From Polyangium sp. 15x6 (GTDB lineage Bacteria; Myxococcota_A; Polyangia; Polyangiales; Polyangiaceae): DNA of 62,974 nucleotides. Both the position numbers and the translations under genes were made by a program. Of the stretch, positions 18,133-26,054 are shown piece by piece; the stretch's first letter is position 1, and every line of letters begins with the position of its first letter. Below the pieces are notes generated by a model. The model was given only the letters and a program-made list of their open reading frames with translations, was not told the DNA's origin and ran no database searches. The stretch is from positions 1 to 62,974 of the forward strand of contig NZ_JASBQE010000072.1 of NCBI RefSeq assembly GCF_029960785.1. Reading direction: 5' to 3'.

Positions 18133-18591
18133 CTACCCGCATGCATCCGTCCGCGCGCCTGGGCGGGTCCAGCGTTCGAGGATCACGGCTCCGACGATCG
18201 AGAAGGGCCCGAGGAGTGGGACGAATACGACGCCGATCAGGAGCCCGAACCAGGCTGCTGTCAGGGGCTCTGTGGATGGGATTGCGAACGTCGCGGCGAT
18301 CACCACGAAAGATCCGAGGAGGGCGGCGCCGGCGAGCTTGAGGGTGCGTGCTTTGCGGAGGTTTCGGCCGAGTGCGCCGATCAGCCCACCTACGAGCGCC
18401 GCGGGCAGGAGGCCGGCCAGGAGGATGCGGCCGAGGAATGCGAGCACTTTCAGGTGCTCGTCGAGATCCGGATCGATGTGGCCTCCGAACATGTAGCCGA
18501 GCACGGCATACACGACGAAAAACGCCACGAACATCGCCACGCCGAGCGTGGCTCCCTTCCAGACCTCCGATGTGAAGCGCATGCGTCCCAT
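18133..18591 (-). CDS. Small four-helix membrane protein, paralogue 1
   Basis: 152 residues with about four hydrophobic helices (MFVAFFVVYAVLGYMFGG; AGLLPAALVGGLIGALG; AALLGSFVVIAATFAI; GVVFVPLLGPFSIVGAVI) and a basic RNLRKARTLKL loop between helices 2 and 3. The ATG is preceded by GGAGG. It is clearly related to the protein at 19783-20235 (shared EVWKGA start, LPAALVGGL, VGAVILERWTRPG end). Function unknown. It is divergent from the lipoprotein at 18804. Confidence 0.75.
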   Translation of the reverse strand: MGRMRFTSEVWKGATLGVAMFVAFFVVYAVLGYMFGGHIDPDLDEHLKVLAFLGRILLAGLLPAALVGGLIGALGRNLRKARTLKLAGAALLGSFVVIAATFAIPSTEPLTAAWFGLLIGVVFVPLLGPFSIVGAVILERWTRPGARTDACG

Positions 18592-18803
18592 GGTTCCTCC
18601 AAGGTACTTTTCTGCTCGGCGGTGCATCGCAAATGCAGTGCCATGACGTTTTCCCGAGGATTCACGGGCGAGCGCGGGCCGAGATGTCCAGCGGGTGGAG
18701 GGAGGTGTCCACGGGCTGGACAGTCGAGCTCGACGTCGAGCTGCGAACCGCGCGACGCGGGCCTCGGAGCGTGATGGCATCACGCTTGCCTGGGCGGAGC
18801 GGC

Positions 18804-19445
18804 ATGCTTTCCACGAGCTCGGACGACCTTTTCGGTCTCGCGTGTGCCGTTTTCCTCGGCGGCGCGCTCTCCGCGTGCAGCGCGGATTCGAAACCGGCGA
18901 GCTCCGCTCCGCAAACGGAAGCGCGCGTCGCCACGGTCGACGCGTGCGCGGAGCGCGTGATCGCCGCCTTCGAAGCGCGGTCGGGCGACGCCCTCGCCGC
19001 CGCCGCCCATCCGGTTCGCGGAATCCGCTTCACGCCCTTCGGTTTCGTGCGTCCGGAAGAAGACGTGGTGCTCGACGCGAACGCGCTCCGCGGGGCATTC
19101 GACGACGACGCCGTGCGCGACTGGGGCAACCTGGCCGAAAGCGACGAACGCATTCGGATGAAGCCGGCGGCATACTTCGAACGATTCGTGCTCCATCCGG
19201 CATCGGGATGGGAGCCAGCCGCGGGGAGCGACGCCGCGAGCTACGAGGCCGCAGCCTTCGACGTCGACACGCTCGAGTCCGACCTCGCCAAGGCATACCC
19301 CCACGGCCACGTGATCCAGCGCCGTCGCCCACCGAGCACCCCGAATGACGCAGAGCACGACGGGGCCGTGCTCCGCGTGGTGTGCGAAGCGTACGAGGGC
19401 GCTTGGTACACGGTCGGCATCGTACACAGCGAGTGGACACCGTGA
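18804..19445 (+). CDS. Putative lipoprotein, divergent partner 1
   Basis: 213 residues. MLSTSSDDLFGLACA, then VFLGGALSACSAD, is a signal peptide with lipobox LSAC. The mature domain starts TVDACAERVIAAFEARSGD and resembles the small periplasmic domains that follow lipid anchors, but I recognise no family. The start is set at 18804 because the upstream region aligns with the partner gene at 20458 up to exactly this codon; ATG 18774 in frame is the alternative. The protein is unrelated to its counterpart in the second duplicated unit beyond the first residues. Confidence 0.65.
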   Translation: MLSTSSDDLFGLACAVFLGGALSACSADSKPASSAPQTEARVATVDACAERVIAAFEARSGDALAAAAHPVRGIRFTPFGFVRPEEDVVLDANALRGAFDDDAVRDWGNLAESDERIRMKPAAYFERFVLHPASGWEPAAGSDAASYEAAAFDVDTLESDLAKAYPHGHVIQRRRPPSTPNDAEHDGAVLRVVCEAYEGAWYTVGIVHSEWTP

Positions 19446-19459
19446 TCACAATGCAGCCG

Positions 19460-19770
19460 CCGCGCCGGGGCGCTGCCCCGGACCCCGCGGGGGCTGTCCG
19501 CCCCTCGACCCGGACCAGGCACGGCCTGGACCGAGGGTGGAAGAACTGCGCGATGCGCAGTTCTTCCAACGAGCCGGTGGGACCGCGTTGCCCGTCGAAA
19601 AGGCAGCGCGGCTGTCTTGTTTGGCAGGGTCGTCGCCGGTCTTGACCTGGCCTGTTCGATGAACTGCGCATCGCGCAGTTCATCGACCCCGGGTCCAGCG
19701 CTTGCGCTGGTCCGGGTCCAGGGGCGGATAGCCCCTGGTGGGGCCTGGGGCAACGCCCCAGCGCAGCGGC
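19460..19770 (+). repeat. Palindromic structured intergenic repeat, copy 2 (A to B orientation)
   Basis: Arm A is 19460-19568, the middle 19569-19657 and inverted arm B 19658-19770. Stem 3 here is CCAGGC-ACG-GCCTGG, different from copy 1 but still fully paired. Stem 4 is GGAAGAACTGCGC-GAT-GCGCAGTTCTTCC. The element starts 14 bp behind the lipoprotein stop and ends about 13 bp from the convergent membrane-protein stop, the same geometry as copy 1. Confidence 0.9.
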
Positions 19771-19782
19771 CCCCGGATGACA

Positions 19783-20235
19783 CTACCCGCGCGCATCCCT
19801 CGGCACGCCGGGGCGGGTGCAGCGTTCGAGGATCACTGCGGCCAACACCAGAAACGGTGCTGCGAGCGGGGCGAGAAATACGCTCGTGAGAACACCGAAG
19901 TGTATGGCCGTGGTGTCACCGGACGTGAGCATTGCGGCGGGGAACACCACGAAGTAGCTGATGAGGGCTGCCCCGACGAGCTTGATACGGCGTGCTTTGC
20001 GGACGCCTCGAGCGACCGCGCCGAGCAGCCCCCCGACCAGCGCTGCGGGCACGAGGGTGCGCAGCAGGATGGCCCCCAGAAATGTGACCGTTTGCGCGTG
20101 CTCGGCTGGGTCTGCGCCGTGCGCTCTTCCGAGCGCGAAGCTGAGCAGGGCATAAGCCACGAGGAAAACGACGAGCGTCGCTGCCCCGATGACGGCTCCC
20201 TTCCAGACCTCCGGCGTGACGCGAATTCGCCTCAT
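19783..20235 (-). CDS. Small four-helix membrane protein, paralogue 2
   Basis: 150 residues, with the same layout as the protein at 18133-18591: the EVWKGAVIGAATLVVFLVAY first helix, the LRTLVPAALVGGLLGAV second helix, a basic VRKARRIKLVGAAL loop, and a VLAAVILERCTRPG end. The ATG has GGAGG upstream in the same context. Function unknown. The two paralogues probably arose by the segmental duplication that also copied the repeat and the divergent promoter. Confidence 0.75.
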   Translation of the reverse strand: MRRIRVTPEVWKGAVIGAATLVVFLVAYALLSFALGRAHGADPAEHAQTVTFLGAILLRTLVPAALVGGLLGAVARGVRKARRIKLVGAALISYFVVFPAAMLTSGDTTAIHFGVLTSVFLAPLAAPFLVLAAVILERCTRPGVPRDARG

Positions 20236-20457
20236 GGTTCCTCCAAGGGTTTTCTGCTCGTCCGTGCATCGCAATTGCGGTGCCATGACGTTTCCCCGAG
20301 GATTCGCGGGCGCGCGTCGGCCACGATGTCCAGCGGGTGGAGGGAGGTGTCCACGGGCTGGACGGTCGAGCTCGACGGCGGGCTTCGAGGGAGGCGACGG
20401 ATCGCGGCGCGCGGGCCTGGAAACGCGATGGCATCATGCTTGCGAAGGCGACGGGGC

Positions 20458-20952
20458 ATGACTTCCACGATGCCCCACGACTCTCTCCACCTCGGGACTC
20501 TCCTCGGCCGCGCCGTCACGGCCCTCTTTGCCGTGGCGACGATCTTCTTCGTGCTTGCGCTGTTCGATTTCCGCGTCCCGTACAAGCCCGGCTTCGGCCT
20601 GATCATCCTGGCCACGCTGCTCGGCCTCGGGGCCTCGGTGTGGTGGCTCGGCGGGCTCGCGGGGCGCGCCATCGAGCGACGCGGGGGCGCGGCCGTGGCG
20701 TGGGGACCGCTTTTCGGCCTCGGGACCCTCGCGATCTCCGCGTTTTTGCTCTCGCTGGCGAGCGCTGCTCAGATCGAGCACGACCACGCGTTCGGTCTGG
20801 CGCAGGCCGCGTGGGATTATTTCGGCAAGCCGCTCGTGGCCACCATGGTTTATGGAGCCGTTCCGGCCGCGTTGATCGGGCTTCTTTGCGCCGCCACGAT
20901 TCATGGCGCCATCGCCCTGATGCGCAGGGCGCCCATGGCGGACGCGCGCTGA
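20458..20952 (+). CDS. Four-helix membrane protein, divergent partner 2
   Basis: 164 residues, mostly hydrophobic: LFAVATIFFVLALF, LIILATLLGLGASVWWLG, LFGLGTLAISAFLLSLASA and VYGAVPAALIGLLCAATI, joined by short polar loops with a basic C terminus. It resembles generic small inner-membrane proteins and I recognise no family. The upstream 190 bp is homologous to that of the lipoprotein at 18804, so both should be controlled alike. A second in-frame ATG is at 20470. Confidence 0.65.
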   Translation: MTSTMPHDSLHLGTLLGRAVTALFAVATIFFVLALFDFRVPYKPGFGLIILATLLGLGASVWWLGGLAGRAIERRGGAAVAWGPLFGLGTLAISAFLLSLASAAQIEHDHAFGLAQAAWDYFGKPLVATMVYGAVPAALIGLLCAATIHGAIALMRRAPMADAR

Positions 20953-21006
20953 GGCGCGTCGCGGGTTTCTTGCAGGTCGGGCCAACACCTGCGCACACTC
21001 GCGATC

Positions 21007-21243
21007 ATGCAGGTCTCGTTCAGCGCACCCTGTACCGAACGCGAGGCGCAGATCATCCGCGCCGTGCTCATTGTTTATGACACCGCGCTACGGGCGTCGG
21101 TCATTGGCCGCGCGGGCCACGTCGACGACGAGGCGGCGAAGTCGATTGAAGAGCAGGTGATGAAGCTCGCGCGGGAATGTTTTCCCGATATCCGGATCAC
21201 ACCGCTCGCGCCTGCGTCTCCAGACGGCGACGCGCAGTCCTGA
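21007..21243 (+). CDS. Small protein of unknown function
   Basis: 78 residues, MQVSFSAPCTEREAQIIRAV onward, with a predicted helix-rich middle (DDEAAKSIEEQVMKLAREC). Codon use fits the surrounding genes. No signal, motif or family was recognised. It lies 54 bp behind the membrane protein and converges on the papain-like protease, with the stop codons 10 bp apart. Confidence 0.5.
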   Translation: MQVSFSAPCTEREAQIIRAVLIVYDTALRASVIGRAGHVDDEAAKSIEEQVMKLARECFPDIRITPLAPASPDGDAQS

Positions 21244-21253
21244 GCTCGGACGA

Positions 21254-22561
21254 TCAGAGACCGCTGGGAACGGCCACGCACTGGCCAGGGACCAGCAGGT
21301 TCGGCACCGTGCCGGCCGGGCAGTTGCCCATCGGCGGGAGCCCGCTCGGCGGAGGGATCGCGCCGGGCGAAGGAACCGCGCCGCCGCCTGGGAGAGGCAG
21401 GCATACCCCGAGCACGGCCGTTTGCCCCTGCGGGCAGCTCGCCGCGGGCACGTTTGGCGCCTGCGGCACCGAGGGCGGCACGTACGGCGCGCCCGCCGCG
21501 TCGCTCACGCGAACGCGGTACGCGTGGAGCAGGTGCGTTCGCATCATCGACTCGGGGATCCACAGATACCCGCCGAGCCCCCAGTTCGGCCCCCAGCTAT
21601 TCTGGAACAGGAACTCCCGCCCCGTCGGCCCGGTGCGATAGCCCTGGAGCACGACCGCGTGGCCGATGCCGTCCTGGCGCGGATAATACGGCAGGTATCC
21701 CGAGCGCACGCTGTTCCAGTCCCACGCTTGCCGATCGAACGCGAGCGCGACCCACACGGCCTCTCCCTCCGCGAGCAGGAGCGCCATCTGGTCGATGTCC
21801 TTGGCCTCCATGTATTCGAGCGCGTCGATGCGGTAGGCGCCCATCGAATCGGCGCGCGCTCGCTCCGACAGCAGCATCGGGTCGTTCGCGCCGGAGCCCG
21901 GGAAGACGCCCGCGTCGGACTGGCAATATCCGCCATGCGCCGGCGACGAGATGCGGCACGCCTTCACCTTGTCGAAAGGCCACACCGGATCGACCGCGAG
22001 CGGTCGGCCCTTGAGGACGCCGAGATCGTTCGGCTGCGTGTAGGTCGCGAAGACATGGAGGGGCGACACCACGTCGTAGCGACCCCGCCGCCGGATCGCG
22101 TTGTCCATCACGGACGACATCGCGAACCCCGAGCACGCGCCCACCGGGTTCTGATCCTTCACCGGGCCCGTCAGCCCCTGCGCGCGATGGTCCACCTGGG
22201 CCGGCAGCGAGCCCGCCGCGATCGCCCTGGGAACGTAGGCGACGGCGTTGGTCGCGGTCCGGATCGCCGCACAATCGATGAGCCGCGCCACCTCGGGCGG
22301 CAGCCCCGGCAGGGGGCACGGGATCGTCTTCTGCGCCGCGGCGATCATGTCCAGCATCGCCGAGCCCAGCGCCGGCTGCGCTGGCTGCGCCTGCGGATAC
22401 GGCTGCGCCGGATACGGCTGCGGGTACGGCTGCGCCGTGTAGGGCTGCGGCGGCGGCGCGGGCGGCGGGCTCTTCGAGCAGGCCGCGAGCAGCGAGACCG
22501 TGAGCACGAGCGCTGGCGGCGCGAAGCGGCGGAGGCGGTCGGAGCGAGGCGAACGCGGCAT
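21254..22561 (-). CDS. Papain-family (C1) cysteine protease, lipoprotein
   Basis: 435 residues. The signal peptide ends LTVSLLAACSK (lipidated Cys28). A Pro-Gln-Tyr-Ala repeat linker (about 35-63) follows, then a C1 peptidase domain. Catalytic Cys143 is in VKDQNPVGACSGFAMSS, His in DGIGHAVVLQGY and Asn in FQNSWGPNWGLGGYLWIP. There is no long inhibitory propeptide; the linker and about 60 residues precede the core. A Pro/Gly-rich tail with two CPxG repeats closes the protein. It probably degrades proteins at the cell surface, which fits a predatory lifestyle. The ATG at 22561 starts the signal peptide; the open frame upstream is arginine-rich shadow sequence. Confidence 0.9.
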   Translation of the reverse strand: MPRSPRSDRLRRFAPPALVLTVSLLAACSKSPPPAPPPQPYTAQPYPQPYPAQPYPQAQPAQPALGSAMLDMIAAAQKTIPCPLPGLPPEVARLIDCAAIRTATNAVAYVPRAIAAGSLPAQVDHRAQGLTGPVKDQNPVGACSGFAMSSVMDNAIRRRGRYDVVSPLHVFATYTQPNDLGVLKGRPLAVDPVWPFDKVKACRISSPAHGGYCQSDAGVFPGSGANDPMLLSERARADSMGAYRIDALEYMEAKDIDQMALLLAEGEAVWVALAFDRQAWDWNSVRSGYLPYYPRQDGIGHAVVLQGYRTGPTGREFLFQNSWGPNWGLGGYLWIPESMMRTHLLHAYRVRVSDAAGAPYVPPSVPQAPNVPAASCPQGQTAVLGVCLPLPGGGAVPSPGAIPPPSGLPPMGNCPAGTVPNLLVPGQCVAVPSGL

Positions 22562-23267
22562 ACGTACGGATGAACGAAGCGGGCTGGCGGATGTTACACG
22601 ACTGTACGAACTTCCCGAGCGGGATCCTGCTCTTCCCGTCTCGCGTGCTCCGTTTTCCCTTCCCGCTCCCCTCCCCCCACCGTCGCTCGTCACGCTCGGG
22701 CGCAAAGCGCTCGAGGTCGCCGCCTCGCCCGTCCGGCGCGCGGTCGGGCCAGGGACGCGGATCGATCGGGCCCGCGCTCGCCCCGGTCCGCCTGGATTTC
22801 GTCCCGCCCGCCATGGTGCTCCGCAGGCGCGCCGCGCCCCCTGGGCATCGCTCGGGACCTCGCCCCTGGCCTCCCGCAACGACGGCTCCCCCGCCGCTGC
22901 GTGACCTGCCAGACGATCGCTCACGCGCGTTCGTGTAGCGTGGTCGACGAGCACCGATCTGCGAGAGAGCTGCTCCTCCCTGCCATTCCGGTTTTCTCCG
23001 CGTCCACTTTGTCGATTGTGATGGACGACTCCTCGCGCGTCGTCGGATGGCCGGATCCCGCTCGTCGATCCGCCGGACCCAGATTGCTTGCGCTCGGCAT
23101 ATCCAGCGGGGGCGGAGCTACATGACGCTGTGCCGCCGGGTTACGGATGCCCACGGCATATCGATTGCAATTGGCGGTCGAGTTTCTCCGGTGCTGCGTG
23201 GACACGCTGTGCTTCCATCGAAAAGGACGGCAAGTGCTTCTTCGCAGATATACACAAGGAGCAGAGG
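22562..23267. promoter_or_regulatory. Non-coding gap with conserved leader of the six-cysteine lipoprotein array
   Basis: Before about 22,920 I see only GC-rich sequence, which should contain the protease promoter. From about 22,925 to 23,267 the sequence matches, in blocks, the region 24,240-24,524 in front of the third gene of the array. Shared blocks include CTGCTCCT, GCCATTCC, CGCTGTGCC, GGATGCCCACGGCAT and TCGATTGCAA. This is probably a long 5' leader or promoter copied with the genes. Confidence 0.55.
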
Positions 23268-23609
23268 ATGAACAAGCGGGGCGGGACGTATCGCGCTTTT
23301 CCCAGAGCGCCCGGGCTTTTGCTTCTGGCTGCGGTCGCCTGCGCGAATGGCTGCGACGAGGCCGCCGGGGACCAGGATCGCGGCGAAGACCGCCGCGTCT
23401 ATGCGTGCACCCTCGCGCAGGGACTGGTGCTCGGGTCGCTGGAGGTCTTCAGCGCCCCCAGCGCGACCCCGACCTGCAGGATAGCCGCCACGGAGCTACC
23501 CGACTCGTCGAGGAGCTTCTGCTTCCCCGCGCCTGGGAACACGTCTCCGGGCACCTGCCCCGACTGTCTGGCTCTCAAGGACGGGCTCCAATGCACGATG
23601 ATGCAGTGA
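23268..23609 (+). CDS. Six-cysteine small lipoprotein A1
   Basis: 113 residues. The signal peptide APGLLLLAAVACANGC ends in a lipidated Cys, then comes an acidic spacer and a compact domain with six cysteines: YACTLAQGL, PTCRIAA, RSFCFPAP, TCPDCLALKD and LQCTMMQ. The spacing suggests three disulfides in an exported, membrane-anchored domain. It is closest to the fourth gene (A2). No known toxin or peptide family is recognised. An AAGGAG site precedes the ATG. A GC hairpin with CCTCCTCGTCCC follows. Confidence 0.7.
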   Translation: MNKRGGTYRAFPRAPGLLLLAAVACANGCDEAAGDQDRGEDRRVYACTLAQGLVLGSLEVFSAPSATPTCRIAATELPDSSRSFCFPAPGNTSPGTCPDCLALKDGLQCTMMQ

Positions 23610-23626
23610 GCGGCCGGGCTCGATAC

Positions 23627-23653
23627 GGAACGAGGGAGGCTCCTCCTCGTCCC
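23627..23653 (+). terminator. Hairpin behind lipoprotein A1
   Basis: GGAACGAGGGAGG pairs imperfectly with CCTCCTCGTCCC across a 2-nt loop. The matching position behind A2 holds a perfect version of the same hairpin (25381-25412). Confidence 0.5.
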
Positions 23654-23670
23654 TCTCGCCGAAGGAGTGA

Positions 23671-23777
23671 TTGTTTTCGACGCGGCGGCGAGGGGGCATC
23701 CGCATTGCAATCATGCGTTCGGTGGTCGTCGGCGCTGCGCCGGCACGCCGGCTCTCGATGAAAGAATGGAGGCAAGC
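23671..23777 (+). promoter_or_regulatory. Conserved short leader in front of lipoprotein B1
   Basis: CGACGCGGCGGCGAGGGGGC, CATCCGCATTGCAA and GGCACGCCGGCTCTCGATGA recur almost unchanged in front of B2 (25538-25638). Parts also match the leaders of A1 and C1. It ends with GGAGGCAAGC just before the ATG. Confidence 0.6.
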
Positions 23778-24143
23778 ATGCGCAATCATCTTTCAATGGC
23801 GCTCCTGGCTGCGCTCGCCCTCGTGTACGGCTTCGCGCCGGTGGACGACGCCCTCGCAGGCGGGGGGGAAGAATCCGTCGAGTCACCCAGCGAGGAGGCC
23901 GCGGATGAGCTGCAAACCAGGGAGCCCGTGAGCTACCAATGTACCGTCAGCGGGGGGTTGGTATCCGCGTCGATGGTGGCCTACCCCGGCCCGTGGGGGA
24001 ACTCGCTCTGCTCCATCGTCACGCCGGCGCTCGCGGATTCCTCGAAGCTTTACTGCACCGGGACGGGCGTCTTCACGACCTGTCCGGATTGCCAGGCCCT
24101 CCGGATCGATCTTTCGTGCCCCTACGGTGCGCAGAGCCGATGA
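23778..24143 (+). CDS. Six-cysteine small exported protein B1
   Basis: 121 residues. The signal segment MALLAALALVYGFAPVDDALAGG lacks the lipobox Cys that all five paralogues have, so this member may be released by signal peptidase I rather than lipidated. The six-Cys domain reads YQCTVSGGL, SLCSIVT, LYCTGTG, TCPDCQALR, LSCPYG. It is closest to B2 (shared SMVAYPGPWGNS-like loop). GGAGG precedes the ATG. Confidence 0.7.
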   Translation: MRNHLSMALLAALALVYGFAPVDDALAGGGEESVESPSEEAADELQTREPVSYQCTVSGGLVSASMVAYPGPWGNSLCSIVTPALADSSKLYCTGTGVFTTCPDCQALRIDLSCPYGAQSR

Positions 24144-24192
24144 GCTCGAAAAGGAAGGCCATCCCGAGCAATCTTCATCGAGCATGCCCGTG
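24144..24192 (+). pseudogene. Possible remnant of a C-type lipoprotein start
   Basis: Right after the B1 stop, CTCGAAAAGGAAGGCCATC and CTTCATCGAGCA align with the Shine-Dalgarno and first codons of C2 (26035-26080), but the ATG is lost and no frame continues. This suggests that an earlier C gene followed B1 closely, as C2 follows B2, and was disrupted. Confidence 0.35.
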
Positions 24193-24239
24193 CATTCACT
24201 GGCCGAAGATCGCCCACGGGCTTTCGGGCAGCATGGTCG

Positions 24240-24524
24240 AGTAGCGCGGATCTGCAGAAGACTGCTCCTACCCGCCATTCCAGTCCCCTCCACGCCCACG
24301 TCGTCGCTCGTGGTGGACGGCGCCTACGCGTGGTCGCTCGTCGTCGATGGATCGCGCGCGGAATGCTCTCGCCCAGCACATGGCCCGCGGGCACGCCGGG
24401 CGGCGCTGCATCACGCTGTGCCACCTGATCACGGATGCCCACGGCATCTCGATTGCAACCTGGGCGTTCGAGGTTCCCCGGCGCTGCCCTGGCGTGCTGG
24501 GCCTCGATCGAAAGGAAGGCAAGT
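24240..24524 (+). promoter_or_regulatory. Long conserved leader in front of lipoprotein C1
   Basis: Block-wise match to the region before A1 (22925-23267), including CTGCTCCT, CGCTGTGCC, GGATGCCCACGGCAT and TCGAAAGGAAGGCAAG-like sequence near the start codon. A regulatory or structured-RNA role is inferred from conservation between otherwise diverged non-coding DNA. Confidence 0.5.
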
Positions 24525-24893
24525 ATGAGTACTCGACATCAGATGGGTCGCGCTCTCCGTATCGGTTTCGGCCTCTCGCTTTTGGCAGCGGTCGCTCTCG
24601 TGAATGGCTGCGCGTCGGAGGACGTCGCCGACGAGTCGGAGCAATCCGCTGATCTGGCGCCCGGAGAGGCAACCGAAAACCTGGCGGCCGCACCCCCGGT
24701 GGGCCAGTGGGCGTGCACGACCGGAGGGGGATTGTTCCAGGCGTCGCTGGTGACCTACGCCGGCGGCCAATGTCGCATCTACGTCGGGTACACCCCCGCT
24801 GCGTCTCTGCTGTACTGCCCGGGCAGCATCCTCATCACCTGCCCGGATTGCGACTCACTCGCAAGGGGATGGGGATGCCAGATGATCAATTAG
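24525..24893 (+). CDS. Six-cysteine small lipoprotein C1
   Basis: 122 residues. The signal peptide RIGFGLSLLAAVALVNGC is followed by ASEDVADESEQ and an acidic spacer, then the Cys domain: WACTTGGGL, GQCRIYV, LYCPGSI, TCPDCDSLA, WGCQMIN. Its N terminus (GFGLxLxAAxAxVNGCxSED) pairs it with C2 rather than with the A or B types. The loop between Cys1 and Cys2 is shorter than in A and B members. Confidence 0.7.
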   Translation: MSTRHQMGRALRIGFGLSLLAAVALVNGCASEDVADESEQSADLAPGEATENLAAAPPVGQWACTTGGGLFQASLVTYAGGQCRIYVGYTPAASLLYCPGSILITCPDCDSLARGWGCQMIN

Positions 24894-24985
24894 CGCTGTC
24901 CAACGAACCTCGACCATGCCGGCGGGTCGGCTCGTGAGAAATGAGGCTCGCCCCCGTCCCGCCTCGATCGACAAAGGAGCAAACC

Positions 24986-25363
24986 ATGAACGAGCGACGC
25001 GACAGGTGTCGCGCAGATCCGACCAGACTCGGGCTTTTGCTTCTGGCCGTGGTCGCCTTCGCGAATGGCTGTGCGGTGGGGGATGTCGCGGGGCAACCCG
25101 GTGACCCATCGAGCGACGAGGTCACCGAGGACCTGCAGAGCCGCGAAGTCCGCCACGTCTATACATGCACCCTCGCGCAGGGGCTGGTGATCGGGTCGCT
25201 GGAGGTCGTTAGCGAACCCGGCGCGATCCCGACCTGCAGGATGGCCGCCTCGGAGCCGCGCGATTCGTCGAGGATCTTCTGCTTCCCCGCGCCTCCATTA
25301 CTCGGCACGTGCCCTGACTGTGTGGATCTCAAGGACACGCTCGGATGCGTCATGGCGCCGTGA
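24986..25363 (+). CDS. Six-cysteine small lipoprotein A2
   Basis: 125 residues, nearly a copy of A1 in its domain: YTCTLAQGLVIGSLEVV, PTCRMAASEP, RIFCFPAP, TCPDCVDLKD, LGCVMAP. The signal peptide LGLLLLAVVAFANGC carries a lipobox Cys. AAAGGAG lies just upstream of the ATG. It follows C1 by 92 bp without the long leader, so it may be cotranscribed with C1. Confidence 0.7.
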   Translation: MNERRDRCRADPTRLGLLLLAVVAFANGCAVGDVAGQPGDPSSDEVTEDLQSREVRHVYTCTLAQGLVIGSLEVVSEPGAIPTCRMAASEPRDSSRIFCFPAPPLLGTCPDCVDLKDTLGCVMAP

Positions 25364-25380
25364 GCGGCCCGGCTTGATGC

Positions 25381-25412
25381 GGGACGAGGAGGCGGCGGCA
25401 CCTCCTCGTCCC
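25381..25412 (+). terminator. Perfect 12-bp hairpin behind lipoprotein A2
   Basis: GGGACGAGGAGG, 8-nt loop, CCTCCTCGTCCC, 17 bp after the stop. The equivalent behind A1 is imperfect. Between this hairpin and the B2 leader is about 110 bp not present in the A1-B1 gap. Confidence 0.6.
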
Positions 25413-25638
25413 TCGCGTCGAAGCGACGTGGTGCTCGAAGCTGCCCGCGAAGCCCTTCTTTTCCCGCTCGAAGCAGTACCCGTCGCAGCTCAGCACGTCG
25501 GCGCCATCCATCCACGAGCCGCGCGGAGTGATCGTTTTCGACGCGGCGGCGAGGGGGCATCCGCATTGCAACCAGGCGTTCGAGGTTCGTCGGCGCTGCA
25601 CGGGCACGCCGGCTCTCGATGAAAACATGGAGGCAAGC

Positions 25639-26031
25639 ATGCAAAATTCTCGTCCCGTGGGTCACGCTCTCCAGAGCGGGTTCGGTAGGGCGCTCATGGC
25701 TGCGCTCGCCCTCGTGCACGGCTGTGCGCCAGCGGACGCCGACGAAGGCGAGGGGGAACCATCCGTCGAACCATCCAGCGCGGAGGCCGAGGATGAGCTG
25801 CAGACCCGGGCTCCGCCGGGCATGTTCCTATGCACCCTCGACGGGGGGTTGCACAGCGGGACGATGGTGGCCTACCCCGGCCCGTACGGGAACTCGAGCT
25901 GCACGATCTTCGGCCCAGCGCTCCAGGGTTCTTCGAGGCGCTTCTGCAGCGTCGCTGGCAGCTTCATGACTTGCCCGGATTGCCAGACACTGCGGGTCCG
26001 CCTGGCATGCCCCTACCGTGATCCGCTCTGA
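25639..26031 (+). CDS. Six-cysteine small lipoprotein B2
   Basis: 130 residues. The signal peptide ALMAALALVHGC is followed by an acidic, Ser/Glu-rich spacer and the domain FLCTLDGGL, SSCTIFG, RFCSVAG, TCPDCQTLR, LACPYRD. It is closest to B1, but with the lipobox Cys intact. The leader in front (25538-25638) is nearly identical to that of B1. C2 starts 23 bp downstream. Confidence 0.7.
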   Translation: MQNSRPVGHALQSGFGRALMAALALVHGCAPADADEGEGEPSVEPSSAEAEDELQTRAPPGMFLCTLDGGLHSGTMVAYPGPYGNSSCTIFGPALQGSSRRFCSVAGSFMTCPDCQTLRVRLACPYRDPL

Positions 26032-26054
26032 CGAATTCGAAAAGGGAGGCCATC

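Larger units (their letters stand above)
17821..20470. repeat. Segmental tandem duplication with divergent coding partners
   Basis: Unit 1 is repeat copy 1, membrane gene, intergenic region and start of the lipoprotein. Unit 2 is repeat copy 2, paralogous membrane gene, homologous intergenic region and start of an unrelated membrane protein. The intergenic parts share long stretches such as GTCCAGCGGGTGGAGGGAGG and a GATGGCATCA block. Homology stops just inside the right-hand genes. Confidence 0.75.

Noticed and set aside
17899-18774. Plus-strand ORFs spanning repeat copy 1 and the small membrane gene
   Set aside because: They read through the hairpins of the repeat, and their protein sequence recurs wherever the repeat recurs, so it reflects the repeat, not a gene.
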